Source: Angiostrongylus vasorum (Eukaryota > Nematoda > Chromadorea > Rhabditida > Metastrongylidae). From it: DNA of 64,000 nt. Each line of letters opens with the position of its first letter. Positions within the stretch are counted from its first letter, which is position 1. Position numbers and translations under genes: made by a program. Under the pieces are notes generated by a model. The model was not told the DNA's origin and did not search any database. It worked only from the letters and a program-made list of their open reading frames with translations. Positions 10,285 to 22,115 of this stretch are shown here, piece after piece. The stretch covers positions 1,185,501-1,249,500 of the forward strand of contig JADANN010000439.1 in assembly GCA_018806985.1 (NCBI GenBank). The letters are read 5' to 3'.

Positions 10285-13200
10285 GTATCTCCTGTAGTCC
10301 CATTGATCGTCGTGTGACTCGAGCGGGCGCCAGTAAATCTTCCATTTTTCCCCCGTCGCGTGCAAGAGTAGCCCAATGGGTTCTGCTCGCTCTAGGGACT
10401 CCTCGAGCATCATATCTTTCTTCAACGCTCTTTGTGAAGAACTCTGACCACCGTGTCGGTGGTCTTACTGCAGTGCATTTGACATCCCAAGGAATCCAGT
10501 CACTAATGGCGTGTCCGGCCCACCTTATCTTCAACTATTTGGCGTACAGAACGGCATCTTTGATTTTTGATCGTCGACGTAGGTCGGTGCTTCGGATCCC
10601 ATCCCTTACTTGTGTGAAAAGGGATACTCTTAGCATCGTCCCTTCGACTGCGCGTTCGATAACGCTGAGTGATCTTTCATCCTGCTTACGCAGCGACAAG
10701 GTTTCTGACGCATTCGTTAGGGGCAGGATGTACCGTTGAGTAGAAAAGGTGGGCAAGGATTCGGGTGTTCTTTGTTCTCTTCACTACATACTCGATGCTC
10801 TTGAAAGCTTCCCAAGCTGCTCGTTTCCTTCTGCTCAACTCTGGAGCTAGGTGGCTCATCATATTGATTTCCCGACCTAGATAGACATAACTGGAGATAT
10901 TTATTCCGCTGAGTGTGAAAGAGGGCACGCGAAACCAACTCGTTCCTCAAGAACATCGTTTTTGTGAGATTAAGTCGATGACCAATCGTTGCGCAGGTTT
11001 TATCAATGTCGGAAAGCATACGTTCTGCTTGGCTAATGTTTGGTGTTATAAGACGGTGTCATCAGTAAAGCGAAGATGGTGTAACTGCCGACCATAGATT
11101 TTCACTCCCATATTATCCTATTCCAGTGTTCGCACGACGTTCTGGAGTGCGGCGGTAAATAATTTTGGCGAGATGGTATCGCCTTGCTTAACACCTCTTT
11201 TGACGTCGATGTTAATATCGTTATAGAATGGTGACTTTACAATAGTGAATTTTTTACACAGCTCGCAATGAATCTTATATACTGAATAGGGAATTCCTTA
11301 CTCTCAAGGATCTCCATGGCTGCTTCTACCTCAATTGAGTCAAGGGCCTTCTTTAAATCGACGAAAGTGAGACAGAGGAGTCTTTTGTACTCTCGCGACA
11401 CTTCAATGAGTCTTGTTATCGTGTGGATGTAGTCCAACGTACTAAATCCTTTTCGAAACCCTGCTTATCCTGCTTGCTCCCATGGCTGTCACTTCGTCGA
11501 GTTTTCGGTCAGTTCTGTTTAGGACGACTCCAGTGAAAAGTTTGTAGACAATAGACAGCAAGCAGATTGGGATGATAGTTGCCGATATCGTGGAGGTCAC
11601 CCTTCTTGAAAAATAGCATGGTCTTGCATGTCTTCCATTGAGTAGGGGCCTCGTATTCAGACCGGTAATTTGTAAAGAGCCAATCCAGTGTGTTTACAAA
11701 GATTGGCGGAAAGCTGTTCAGGTGTTCAGATATTAACGTGTGCGGACCTAATGCCGTTCGGCTCTTCACCTACGAAATGGCATATCTGATTTCGAGAGGG
11801 AGATCCGGTGCTACGACACATCCATCCTCCTTTAATTCACATTAGGAAGGTGGACATGGCTACTGAAGAGATGTGAGTAGTATTCGTGAATGATTTTCTC
11901 TATTGCCTTTCGGGACGCTGTAACTGTTCCCTCTGGACGTCCGTCGGAATGCAATAATTTTGGTCTTGCAATTGGCGAAGCTTCGGTGGACTTTGCGAAT
12001 GCTTTTTCCTAGCCTCTGCAGCTTCGACTATTACTACTGCTATTCTATTTTTATGATCTTCTTTTTGTCGCCTGTGTGCATTGTTTTGCAAGTTCGGATG
12101 TTAGTAGGCGGTTGCCAGCTACTCGTGCTATTCCACGCTGGCGTATCAGCTTGAGTGTTTCTGGAGACAGACGTCTTATTGGTGATATTCGAACTGTCAG
12201 CTTTCATAGAACTAAAGAGAAGATGTTGGATGAGGCGATCGTATTCTTTGTCGATGTTATCTATCCAGAGCGGTGTCTTCCCAGCAGCCGATTAGTGAAT
12301 TGAACAAGTCCATGTTTATGGTGGTTTTGGAAGCTTGTTTTTTTGAATTTAGTGGTATTGCCTGCTTCCCGCGAAAAATGATATCTTGCACGAAGGAGCT
12401 AATGGTCTCATTCACTGTAGAATTTTGGAAAACAGCGGCATCGGTAAGGCAAAAACCTTCGGTTTACTATAATGTGTTCTGTCTCGTTATGGTACTCTCC
12501 ACAGGGAGACTCCCACGTCAAGCGCTGAGGGTGGGGTACCTGGAATTGCGAATTACCATGGATGGTCTTGCTCGTCATTAATAAACATAGCCGCTCACTC
12601 TAGTCGTTCCGTGGCGTCCTAATGTGACGTTCTTCAGACGTTCTTCTTGGCGCAATCTTGGCTTCAAAATCTCCAATGATGATCTTGAGGAATGTATAGC
12701 CTTCTCTGTAGAACTTCTCCAAGTCCATATAGAACGCTTCCACTTCTTCTTTGTCATTGTTTCATGTCGGTACATAAACGACGAAGATTGTCCAAACCGG
12801 TATTGATCTACATCTCTTTAAGCGTAAACGTCCGACTCGGGTTGTTAGTTAAATTGATATTCATGAACAAACTCGTGTTGGCGAGAACGCCGACGCCGCC
12901 GACTCCTCTACTGTCGCATGTTCCATGGAACAGTTCTTCTCCGGTGTCATAGACGGCGTTGAATGTGCTGCGTCTTCTCTTCTCGGCCAGGGCGATGACG
13001 TCGTACCTTATCCTTCTTGCGTGCATGATCAACTCTTCTATCGAGGACTCAGATGCAAGTGTGCGTGCATTGTAGGTACAGATCGTCACCTTATTTCTTT
13101 GCCGTTTAGGCAGTTTAGAATAGCATTGAGATTTTAGTAGGCTCCCCTGTACTCGTCCGAGCCAACGCTGCCGAATCGAGGGCTCTTTCGTGATTAGGAA

Positions 13201-13520
13201 AATGAGGCCCGTTTCTTTCACTGAACTCAGCTTTTTGATAACCACTTATAGCTGGCTTTGCTCTAAACGTGGGCGCTGGGTTTGCTCAGGGGTAGCTTGC
13301 CAGTTTCTCCTAGAGTGGACATGGAGCTTATCTGTTGGAGGCATCTCCTAACCGCCTCAGATATACTTCCCTTTCGCTTGATTGCAGGCTTTTGGACGAA
13401 TTGACTCATGGAATACAATCCTCATAAGCGAAAGCGCACCCACACACGCATGCATGAATACGCCTCGTAAATGTAGAAAGTATGTGCTAAACCGAAGCAG
13501 ATGAAACAGGGGAGTCCATG
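10285..13520 (-). mobile_element. RTE family 1 copy A, near full length but decayed
   Basis: Non-LTR retrotransposon of the RTE type: an endonuclease (APE-like) and a reverse transcriptase in one protein. Minus strand order: leader (13520-13250, shared with 59200-59500), EN start with [15 protein letters not shown] (13090-13040) and [12 protein letters not shown] (about 12900), linker (12400-11850), and RT with FRKGFSTLDYIHT (about 11450) and LTFVDLKKALDS (about 11350). A palm FTDD replaces the usual FADD (about 11070). The C-terminal region has KIRWAGH and GRPPTRW-like blocks (10534-10330). Stops and frameshifts run throughout. Confidence 0.88.
12808..13245 (-). pseudogene. RTE copy A endonuclease N-terminal part
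   Basis: 145-codon open stretch covering the first third of the APE-like endonuclease. YNARTL supplies the catalytic Asn position, but the region usually reading AETRR is AEKRR, so the Glu-containing motif is altered. Breaks off after TFTLKEM. Decayed. Confidence 0.7.
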
Positions 13521-13712
13521 TTCTGGATCCACCTGCGTCTCAGGGAAGCAAAAGTGCTTTTTGTTCTTTGATTAACCATTATCCGCCACTTGTGCCGCTT
13601 CACGTAGCCTCGCGACTAGACGGCTCCAAATCCCTCATACCAGGAAGATCCGTGGTAAGTACCTTCTAGTACTAGAATTTTAACAGTTTTCACAAATTTA
13701 CTAATTTTAAGG
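13521..13712. other. No gene seen
   Basis: Upstream flank of RTE copy A; nothing recognisable. Confidence 0.4.
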
Positions 13713-13714
13713 GT

Positions 13715-13795
13715 CGTATAGCGCCTTGGTTTGAAGTGCCATGCGATACACACTGTGTCGGTCATTGTTCGATCCCGTGCTAGTGGTTACCAAGT
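13715..13795 (+). repeat. tRNA-like (A/B box) fragment
   Basis: TAGCGCCTTGGTTTGAAGTGC resembles an A box and TTGTTCGATCCCG about 50 bases on resembles a B box. There is no acceptor stem. Probably a SINE head. Confidence 0.4.
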
Positions 13796-14740
13796 TTGGT
13801 TACTATGCTATTTGATCTCTCCGGGGTCGGTAACAATTTTATTAGGCTTGTTGAAGAATATAAAGACAATTTTTTTGGTACATTGGTATGCCAACACGCG
13901 CACAAAACATTGTGTAGACCAGTAATGCATTTAATCACATTCGCGATACTTGACGATGGGCAGTGTACTGTGCCTCCTGCAGTGCTCGAGTACAACTCAT
14001 AGGTACTTTATCGCCTAGACGAGTTGATATGTAACTCTTAGTAGAAGTGCGGCTTCTGGTTCTTCTTGAACAAAGATAGACGAGTAAACAGCCAAGACAT
14101 GCAATAGAAGCAAAAGAAGACAAATGATATGCGTTCAATCTACTCTGTAGTGACGGGACTACATTATGTTCAGATGATCTTTCTAGGTATGACGTGACCA
14201 AGTTTTTTAGCTTTAGTTGTTAGGGTGACTCTTATTTTCGAAACTGGTTTTCATTTTTCTACTTCACTATTTTCGTCTGTATTCGGCTTCTATATCGTCC
14301 TTGAGCGGTCGGTCCTTTTTTATTCCAACTTTCGTTTCTGATTTCGGTTTTAGCATCATCCCCGAATAAACTAGTAGGAAGACCGAGAAAGAATTCGCCG
14401 ATAAAAAGATATCTCCTTCGGATGCACATCGTGTGAAGGCCTGGATACTTCTTTGCAAGGTTAAGTCAGGACTCCTGGGGGGACCAAGTTGCACAACCAG
14501 CAATAGGCCAGGCTGAGCATCCCGTACACTGGGTGCTCCCGTCTATGACGTCAGGCGATGAGACGACCGGTAGGAGGTCACAAAATTTCGGTTTACTCAG
14601 AACGCCACTGGAACCGGATCTGGCGAACATACGCACGACACGCCATAGAGATTTCTTCTTTTTTTTGCACGTATAATGCCAGAACATTCTCCATAAATCT
14701 CCATAGAAGCCCATCTTCCAGCCTTTCTTGAAGATTACAT
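13796..14740. other. No gene seen
   Basis: About 950 bp with short open frames only. None resembles a known domain or the element families here. Confidence 0.4.
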
Positions 14741-14744
14741 TAAA

Positions 14745-15820
14745 TTCCATGTGGCCGCGCTGCAAGAAGCAAAAACCAAGAAGACCGACATACGCAAACT
14801 AAACGATGGGACCCTTGTCATACGTCGAGAAAAAGGATCCGTCATGAAATGTCGGCAGCGTAGGCATTGCTGTCTACCCGTTCATTGTCCTTCTCTACGA
14901 CATACGAGATCTTTTTCCGCTTCGCGCCCTTCGTCTTCAACTGACGCATCATAAGAAGATCATAGTCATGCCACTCACCGTACAACGGTGCTGGTGAGAA
15001 CGAATTAGATGCATTCTACTATCGGTTGAAGGAAATTATCCATAATGATAAAGCATATTATAAATTTTTGTCGGAGGCTTCAACGAAAGAATAAGAAAGC
15101 CCGACGACAGCGAACAGAGCACCGGAAATTTTCGATTAGGGAGAAAGAAATGAGAATGGAAACCGCCTAGCAGGATTCTTATCTGCAGCACGTCTCTTTC
15201 TTGGGGACTCGTTTTTCCAGAAGAGAGAGCCGCCGCTGAACATGGGAGTCTCCCAACGACATGCCTCATACGGAGATCGACTATATTCGGACAAACAGAA
15301 GATGGTGCCTACTTGACACATCGGTAGCCCCCGTCATTCTGTACTGGTTCTGATCACCGCCTTCTTCGCGCGAAGATTCGATCCAGCCACAAGCTGGAAA
15401 AGGACTTTCTTCATCAACCACGAGGAAAAAGTCTGGCTGTATACGACGAGAACATTCTGAACGAAGCCCTATCCAAACGTGACTGGCAGATTAAAGCAGA
15501 GCCGGCCGAAGACTATGAGCTGTTTGTCGAAGGACTGAAAAGCTGTGCCGAATTCGCCTCAGTTCCTCAAGCAAGAAGATCGGATCGCATCTCCGTCACT
15601 ATTAAGGAGTTGTTCGAAAAGAGAAGGAAACTGAAGCTTGATCCTACTGCAACACGTTTAACATCGCTAGTAATAAGTACCAGCTTCAGATAAACTTTGC
15701 AGGAAGATCTACATCCGTACAGGCAAAAGAAATTACTGAAAGCAGCAGAGAAAAGAAGCAGTCTGGAGAAATGTCGTCGGGACTAATGTGACTATAATGT
15801 TCCGCTGTCAGCCCTGATGA
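14745..15820 (+). mobile_element. RTE family 2 fragment (endonuclease and linker)
   Basis: A second RTE lineage, distinct in sequence from family 1. The plus strand reads AALQEAKTKKTDIRKLNDG (14754 on), typical EN N-terminal wording. After frame changes come ELDAFYYRLKEII (about 15006-15044), a skipped and partly inverted-looking middle (15060-15350), then the EN-RT linker (15360-15800, with NEALSKRDWQIKAEPAEDY and RDRISVTIKELFEKRRKLKL-like blocks). The RT is missing. Confidence 0.72.
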
Positions 15821-15824
15821 ACGG

Positions 15825-16790
15825 AGATGAGACTATAATGCTATATGGTTGGACAGTTTTTGTCTTCAAACAGTTTTGCTCTTAAATTTAAAACGAAAAA
15901 AAGTAATTATAGAATGTTGAAATGTCTTTGAGGTCTAATGAGATCCTAATATTCGCAATCTCTTTACCTTCTTGGATTACTTAGCTAACGTGAGGTTGAT
16001 AAAAAGGTTCATCCGGCTAACGTTTCGCCATCTTGGTCTTCTTCAGATCCGGATTGATTCTAGTCGATGATCCACAGGTAGTTGTGTCACTATCTGGTTG
16101 TTCGTTGCTGTATCGAATCAAATCCAGTGGAGTAAGCACCGCTCGAAGGGGAAATTCACTAGCCGGTGCCCTTCTATGCAGTACGGGTGTCGATCGATTG
16201 CCGCCCACCAATACGATATGCAGCTCGGTGTGCAATGTATCCTATGGCAGTCGATCACTCCGTAATGCTTTTGAATATTTGACTCCAAAGGTGTTGGAAT
16301 ACTTTTCTTTCGTCAGACATATGCTTTATTTCCGTTTGTTTCTCTGTTTAGTTTCGTATTTCTCGTTGATTTTATTTGTTGTCGCAATCTAGTAATATCG
16401 CCACACTCAAAAATCATCCGTCCCAATTCGTTTTCTTGAAATATACAATTAAATTATAAAGTGGACAAGAGTAGTGTAAAATCCAACCGCCCAAATAATG
16501 TACGTTTTTCTGGAGACAACTCATAGATAGAAGCTCTAGTTGAACTCGAGGGTTCGAGGATATGTTGCTCCCTCCCACTTCTGCGGTAGTAACAACACCA
16601 GCACACTCGCCTTCTTTGATCATTTCCATCTAGAAGAAGTAATGATTTCACTTGGAGACAGTTACATTGCTTTTTGGATAAATAATTGTACTTTTGTTGG
16701 ATAGCACCATATAAGACTTCTGTTAGACTAAGACCAAATTTTCAGCAGCACTTTTTGTGAATTTGGAAAAATTTTTTTAGAATATTTTCG
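15825..16790. other. No gene; element-end debris
   Basis: Around 16015-16050 the minus strand has CTGAAGAAG and GGCGAAACGTTAGCC, a decayed hammerhead-like element end. The rest is unassigned AT-rich sequence. An open frame at 16033-16392 has no recognisable domain. Confidence 0.4.
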
Positions 16791-16794
16791 AGCT

Positions 16795-16935
16795 GAGAGA
16801 CAGGCGAAATTGAGGGTCCGCATGGTGTGATGGTGAGCACGTTACTCCCCGGAAAGGACAATAGCGCGTTCGTTCCCCACCATAGGCACCTGCGGTCCAG
16901 AGTTTTACAAATATCTCAGCTTCGTTGAAGTTATA
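16795..16935 (+). repeat. SINE-2 copy a
   Basis: Second pol III-like family: GAGACAGGCGAAA, CCGCATGGTGTGATGGTGAG (A box-like TGGTGTGATGG), then GCGCGTTCGTTCCCCACC (B box-like) and CACCTGCGGTCC, ending in TTTTACAAATATCTCAGC. About 140 bp. Confidence 0.7.
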
Positions 16936-17101
16936 TTTCGCAATATACCCTGCCATTAAAAAAGAATAGGCAGTAAGTAAAAAAGGTTAAAATCGTGATT
17001 ATAACTACAACCTCAGCTTAGCTGTGTTCGTTGCCGATTTGTGCTCCCCAGATCAATCCCGTTGACAAGTGATTGCTGATGGCAAAAGATCGATAGGACT
17101 A

Positions 17102-17250
17102 GCTGAGAGACAGGCGAAACGAAGGACCCGCATGGTGTGGTGGTGAATGCGCTAGCCCTCGGGAAGGGTAATAGCGCGTTCGTTCCCCACCGCAGATATC
17201 TGCGATCAAGAGATTTTGCAATTATCTAAGCACCATTGAAGTTATATTTT
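17102..17250 (+). repeat. SINE-2 copy b
   Basis: Same family and orientation as the copy 300 bp upstream, with GAAGGACCCGCATGGTGTGG and GCGCGTTCGTTCCCCACC intact. The two copies are preceded by the same GCTGAGAGACAGGCGAAA block, so they may be a tandem duplication. Confidence 0.7.
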
Positions 17251-17254
17251 TAGC

Positions 17255-17685
17255 ATATTTATTCGGCAAATGTTTCTAAAGAGTGCAAGAAAAAACCCCT
17301 TTAGGAAAACTTCCGAACCTCCGCACCGGCTATCTCTTAACCTCGGCATCGATGAATTTTTCGCTGTTTTTCTTGATGAACAAACGCGAGATTTTTGCTA
17401 AACACTTGTTAATTCAATTGAAACACCGCCAAACACTTTCAGACAGCAGCTGGTTCGTAACCGACTATATTTCGTTTTTATGGGCAACGTAGAATTGCAC
17501 TACATGCCCTAACGGTAGATACGGTGATGACATGAGTTAGGGTATAATGTGACTAGTGCTTTCTGATGAAGTATGTGAGGGCGAATAGGTTTCAGGGAAG
17601 GGTAGACCACCTTGCATCCGTATAAAAAAACACCTAGTGATCAATTTAAAGTTAAACTAAATACTCCTTTAGGCGCGCACAGGAC
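17255..17685. other. No gene seen
   Basis: Short spacer with nothing recognisable. An open frame 17283-17492 has no motif. Confidence 0.4.
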
Positions 17686-17689
17686 AGGG

Positions 17690-17905
17690 AAACATAACGG
17701 AAAAGATTTTGAAGTAAAAGTCACTCTCTTTGCATAGGAATCCAAAACATCAGGGAGTAAAACTCTCGGACTTTCTCAGGGCATTCTGGATAAATCCCAA
17801 ATTCCCGAATACAAAGCGCAGGAAGGCGCCACTTGCGATCACGCGTCACCTGTCCCCATACGTCAGGCGTTCAGAACTACTTCTTGATCTGCCCCATGCA
17901 CACTT
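17690..17905 (+). mobile_element. PLE C-terminal tail fragment (P-E)
   Basis: The plus strand encodes, with one frame change, FEVKVTLFA then a FLRAFWINPKFPNTKRRK-like block and ITRHLSPYVR. This matches the end of the PLE protein seen at 8227-8427 and 61933-62127. All upstream domains are absent. Confidence 0.65.
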
Positions 17906-18355
17906 CTCACACATGTAAGCCTCTGTGCAGCTCGTGTCCCACAGTAACTTAAAGACCCACAAAGAAGATAACCTTAAGTGTTGAGTGCTTAAGTGAACCT
18001 GTTCGTGATGCGAATGGAATTTAATACATAAAGGTTTTCTGAGTGTGCACACATAACAAATATACATTGACGGCTGTTTGTACAGTGTCTGAATATCTGT
18101 TGTGTATATAAGTCTATGTCTATACATACGAGTGCATATTTATTTGTGCGTGATAGTCATTTATGTGCATGAAAATATCGGCATATTATAAGTTCGTAAA
18201 TACTTGACACAAGGCATGCAAAAACAACTATATGTGGAAAAGCTGGCGATACTTAACAGAGGCCACATGATACGGGGCAGACACTTTTCTTCATCGCTTC
18301 GGTTCCACTAGTGCAGAAACCCGCTTTCACCAATGTAGGACACCTTAAAAATTGC
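17906..18355. other. 3' flank of astacin gene 1
   Basis: The 3' part (18265-18355, with GCCACATGATACGGGGCAGA) aligns by eye with sequence after the stop of gene 2 (32915-33015) and near 43290. It is probably the astacin 3' UTR. The distal part holds nothing recognised. Confidence 0.5.
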
Positions 18356-18583
18356 TTAGAATTTGCATGAACGTAGAGGAAACATTATTGCTACATACGA
18401 TGGACGATCTTTGCAGCTCGAATTTGGCGTTGTCCTAGATGCGGGACGTTTGGTTGGACGAATTGTACGACCAACTGTAGGACGTCCAGTGGGGCCAACC
18501 GTAGGACGCCCTGTGCGGCCAACTTTAGGTCGAGCAGTTGTCTTAGAAATCTCCGGACCGGAGGAAGCTGCAACATTTTGCAT
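18356..18583 (-). other. Gene 1 last exon: RPTVG-repeat tail
   Basis: After the CUB end (VLRYRIGNV) and an intron ending TTGCAG, the last exon encodes [16 protein letters not shown] followed by imperfect 5-6 residue repeats of the R-P-T-(V/I/K)-G/R type. It ends with a C-K-D stretch and [10 protein letters not shown]. The tails of genes 2 and 3 share only the SSGP/FSGP start and a late Cys/Asp/YV pattern, so this segment evolves fast. It could be an O-glycosylated, mucin-like stalk; that is inference. Confidence 0.7.
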
Positions 18584-20967
18584 AGCAGTAACTGGTTACT
18601 TGAGCCGTTTACTAATTGCGAGTATTGAATTAAACATTACCAATACGATAACGTAAAACAGTTTTGGCTTCATAGAATCTGCTGTAGGTAATTACAGGAA
18701 CGATATTGCGCGTAGAGATCAACGATGTTCCAATATTATCCTCAGCACAAAATCTGAGCACTCGGAGTTATGTCTGCGCAACCGATTTAACCTTTTACAG
18801 TATTAGACGCTCACCTGTAACCAGTATGTCGAATGTCGCTTCCTGTTTTTATTTCAACTCCTCCATACCTACAACCATCTACAGCCAAATCTGTCGTGTA
18901 ACTATCCAACACTACCTCAATTTTGGAGCCAGCCGGTGCCTCAAAAAAAGGTGCTTTAAAGTTCAGTATTGCCCCTGCTTGACTTTATTAGAATACTTCA
19001 ATCCAGTAATGGCACATGATGAAGTCGTCGAACGCCTCCATCGCATTTTTATCACCTACTACATCTTCAAGCGTTTGGTAAGAAGTGGTTGCCGTCAACG
19101 TTTTACCACAACCAGGTGGCTGTAAAGAACGATTTTTGCGATATTTGGGTAGACTTTTGGAGAGGAATGTCCTAAATGTGATTTTTTTACCCTTTCATTG
19201 CAAAGTGTTCCACCATATCCGCTGGGGCAAATACATTTGGCGCAGTCTCTGGGATTCGGGAAACCGCCGTTTTCGCACTTAGCTGATGTGGAGCTTTGAT
19301 TGCATCGGTCTAGATTAAATTAATCTTAGGCGAAATTTCTGGAACATAGTAGAGAATGTCAAAGATATGCAACAATTTTCTTACCAAGACATCCGTAATG
19401 CATGTTCATCATGAGCTTGTCATATAGTGATATTATCGGTGACCCTAGAGTTTGCATATATTTAATGTCATGCGGAACCATAATGGGTTTACCGTCCTTT
19501 GAGACACTGCAATTAAAATCTCTACAATATAACGTGATTTCGCACTGATATGTTTGGAGCCTGGTAGACCTTCTTGCGCCGTATTGCATAATACTTCCGT
19601 AGTCATAAGTCAAGTTGTAGTTGTAATTGGGTTTTTTCAGTTTCTTTGGAGAATTGTGAAATCCATCCGGCCTGTAATCACATCTTTACCATGTGCCTAT
19701 GTGTTCCGTTATTGTTTTTTGAAGATTTACCTTGAAGTTTTGCGTATAAAGTGTGATGAAACTGTCACGATCGTGCCTTGACTGCTCGTGGTAGAAACCC
19801 AAGGCGTGGCCGATTTCGTGAGCTGCGGTTCCGACCTACGTGAAATGAGACTCTCATGTTGCTATCCAGCGCTAGCAATCTTTCGTGTTGACTGTACACT
19901 ACAATCACTTGCCACCAAAAAATCAGTATGTAAAATAAACGTTCCTTACGGAAGGTTCTTACCGATTCGCATCCATTTCCTAGTGAGAGGACCTGTTCAC
20001 CTCCAATTCTTCCAACATACGACCAACACCCATCACTTTTTATGAGTGTAATTCTATCTTTGGCTAAAAAACACCGCCTTGAAACTTTAAGTTTTCTTTG
20101 TCTCTTCGTCTTAATTTTGTCATACCTGTGCTGCTTTCGCCGAAGGCAATGCAAGTTTCTGTAGACCACAAGTAAGCGGCTTTTCTGAACACTCTCTTCG
20201 CTGCCTCTGCTAAAATTGACAGGTTCAGCTTAACAACTGATTTATTCTGGTGCGAATAAAAGCTTAAAAAAACAGACTTGCATTCCGGCCGTACGAGAAG
20301 TAGACATTTCTGTTTGTCCATAATGTTTCGGGATACTTACTATCACGGAATGCTTGTCGTTTGCTGCGATTGCCTCTGTTCGCTTTGATGTCCTCCATGA
20401 GCTCTTCGGCTTGCTTTCTGAAAACGAGGACCCAACGTTCGGAAGGAAAATTGCTCTTCAGAAGGAGCCCATAATGTGACGAACTTCGTGAGAACAATGT
20501 CTCCTTGAAATAGCGCCGTATCGACTTTGCTGTTGTGGTTAACTTCCTCGATTGTGTCACCCATTGGTTCGATATGATTTACTTTGGTTCCCAGGTTGTT
20601 CTAAAGGCTTGACTTTGTTTCTTAACTGATCTTGTTATGAATGTGCTTACCACTATTTCACTTGGCAACTGCTGTGGTGCTTGAGCGAGTTCATTCTTTA
20701 TTTCATCCTCCATGTTATGCAGTTCCCTGAGAAACTTCACAGTATCAGCCTCATTCGGGACCTAAGAAAAAGCGTGGGTAAAAGGAAAGCTAATACACAC
20801 AGTGTATATAAATATATATATTTATGAGGATATGCAAGCTTTACATTTTTCAGCCGGTTATATCCTTCGTTTAGTTCTTTTTCAAAATCGTCATCGTTGG
20901 CGGATTGTTCCTTGCTGTAAAGGAGCCCTGGGTAGACAGCAAGAAATGTAATCAGTAAAGCCTTCAT
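18356..20967 (-). CDS. Astacin-family zinc metalloprotease, gene 1 (multi-exon)
   Basis: Secreted endopeptidase of the M12A (astacin/NAS) family. Approximate exons: 20967-20845 (signal peptide [18 protein letters not shown]), 20761-20651, 20590-20488 (FQGD, the aspartate switch of the zymogen), 20417-20283 (furin-like RSKR then [13 protein letters not shown]), 20215-20127, 20068-19965, 19836-19734 (zinc site [11 protein letters not shown], 19788-19820), 19667-19580 (Met-turn YGSIMQYG), 19510-19383, 19300-19170 (EGF), 19135-18960 and 18940-18812 (CUB), 18775-18640, and 18580-18356 (Arg/Thr/Pro-rich tail). EGF plus CUB resembles nematode NAS subgroup III proteins. Start chosen at the ATG after TTCCAG. 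One extra base lies before [11 protein letters not shown]. The Met-turn has Gln where His is usual. Confidence 0.92.
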
Positions 20968-21290
20968 CCTGGAACTTAAATAGTAATGCATTGAAGGAGA
21001 AACTTGGAAGACGAGAGATGGAATTTTACATTCATTTTATCTAGAAACGATTCATACGAAATCTAATGACAAGAGTTAACGATAGAACTACTAAATATTA
21101 AAGTTAAAAAGTATGCTTAACTACAAAGCACTTTGAGAAAGCAAAAACGAAGTTTACGATCAGCGATGGTTCTCTGATCTAAGAGCTTCTTTATATGGGA
21201 ACTGGAATCAAAGAGCGTAAATGAAAACAGAGAGCAAAGTTGGAAAGATGAATGGCGCTTGTTTGGGATTGAAACTTCAAGAGTTGGTTA
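20968..21290. promoter_or_regulatory. Gene 1 upstream region with splice acceptor at the ATG
   Basis: On the minus strand TTCCAG ends one base before ATG (20968-20974). Genes 2 and 3 have TTTCAG at the identical distance. In nematodes this placement suggests an SL trans-splice acceptor, or a 5' UTR intron. No TATA-like element is claimed. Confidence 0.5.
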
Positions 21291-22115
21291 ACCAGCTGCC
21301 TTTACTGAGAATAAGCGATTTCCGATCACTAGTTACGGTTGTGAATTCTTTTGGTAATCATCAATTGGCACTACGGAGTTGCTAATGAACATAAACCCAA
21401 ATGAGGAACTGAGGCGATAAAAACACAACTCATGAATGAGGAATGATATGCACGCTTGTGCTTTAAATTCCTGGTTAGAATAAAACTTCAATATTCGTAA
21501 CTTCCCATCAGTTATTATTATGTAATAAAGACTAGAGAATCGGTATACTAAGTTTTTCAATATAGATTTGGTCATGTCATTCCCTTTCTCTGTGTTTTTA
21601 TTCCTTACTACACATCTACCTAGTCTCTTTCTAGGGCACTAATTAGAGTTCAAAATGCAGATAGTGCATAGAAGAAATCTCTTCTGCCAAAAATCATGTC
21701 TTAGTTCTTTCGACTTTTTAAGAAAATGCTCCAAATAGGAACGAGCTGCTATTGTAATACATCGGCATCTTGCATATCATATCTATTCCGTCAAACGAAT
21801 AATTTTTAAACCAGTCTCGTTTTTGATGTTCTGTTCGTTGAACTTCTCTGGATAGCTTATTGATATTTACTAAATGCATTCAGGTTCCTAAGCCTCTAGC
21901 CGATGATCAGTAGTCATTTATTGTCTATGAAGGCGGCTGGTTAATCAACACCCGAAGTTTCAAGCTCAAACAGCTGCCATTCGTCGTTGAATTCTGTGTA
22001 CTGTTTTTTTCCACTGCTCTTTGATTTCAATTCGTAAATAAAGAAACTCAAAGAATACAGGGTTGTCGCCAACCAGAGTTAGTGATTTTTTCTCGTCGTT
22101 GGTGACTATTGTGGA
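21285..22115. repeat. R5 repeat copies (TGGTTAACCAGCTG type)
   Basis: Sequence at 21285-21365 (TTGGTTAACCAGCTGCC, TTTCCGATCACTAG) and 21930-22110 (GGCTGGTTAATCAACACCCG, GGTTGTCGCCAACCAGAG, TTTTTTCTCGTCGTTGGTG) recurs at 36990-37160, 41885-42060, 55030-55140 and 55440-55560, and in both arms of the large inverted repeat. No coding content. R5 often lies just upstream of an astacin gene. Confidence 0.5.

Noticed and set aside
18363..18656. 97-codon plus-strand frame with PTVGR repeats
   Set aside because: It is the antisense of the repetitive tail exon of astacin gene 1. The minus strand has the splice acceptor and the matching paralogues.
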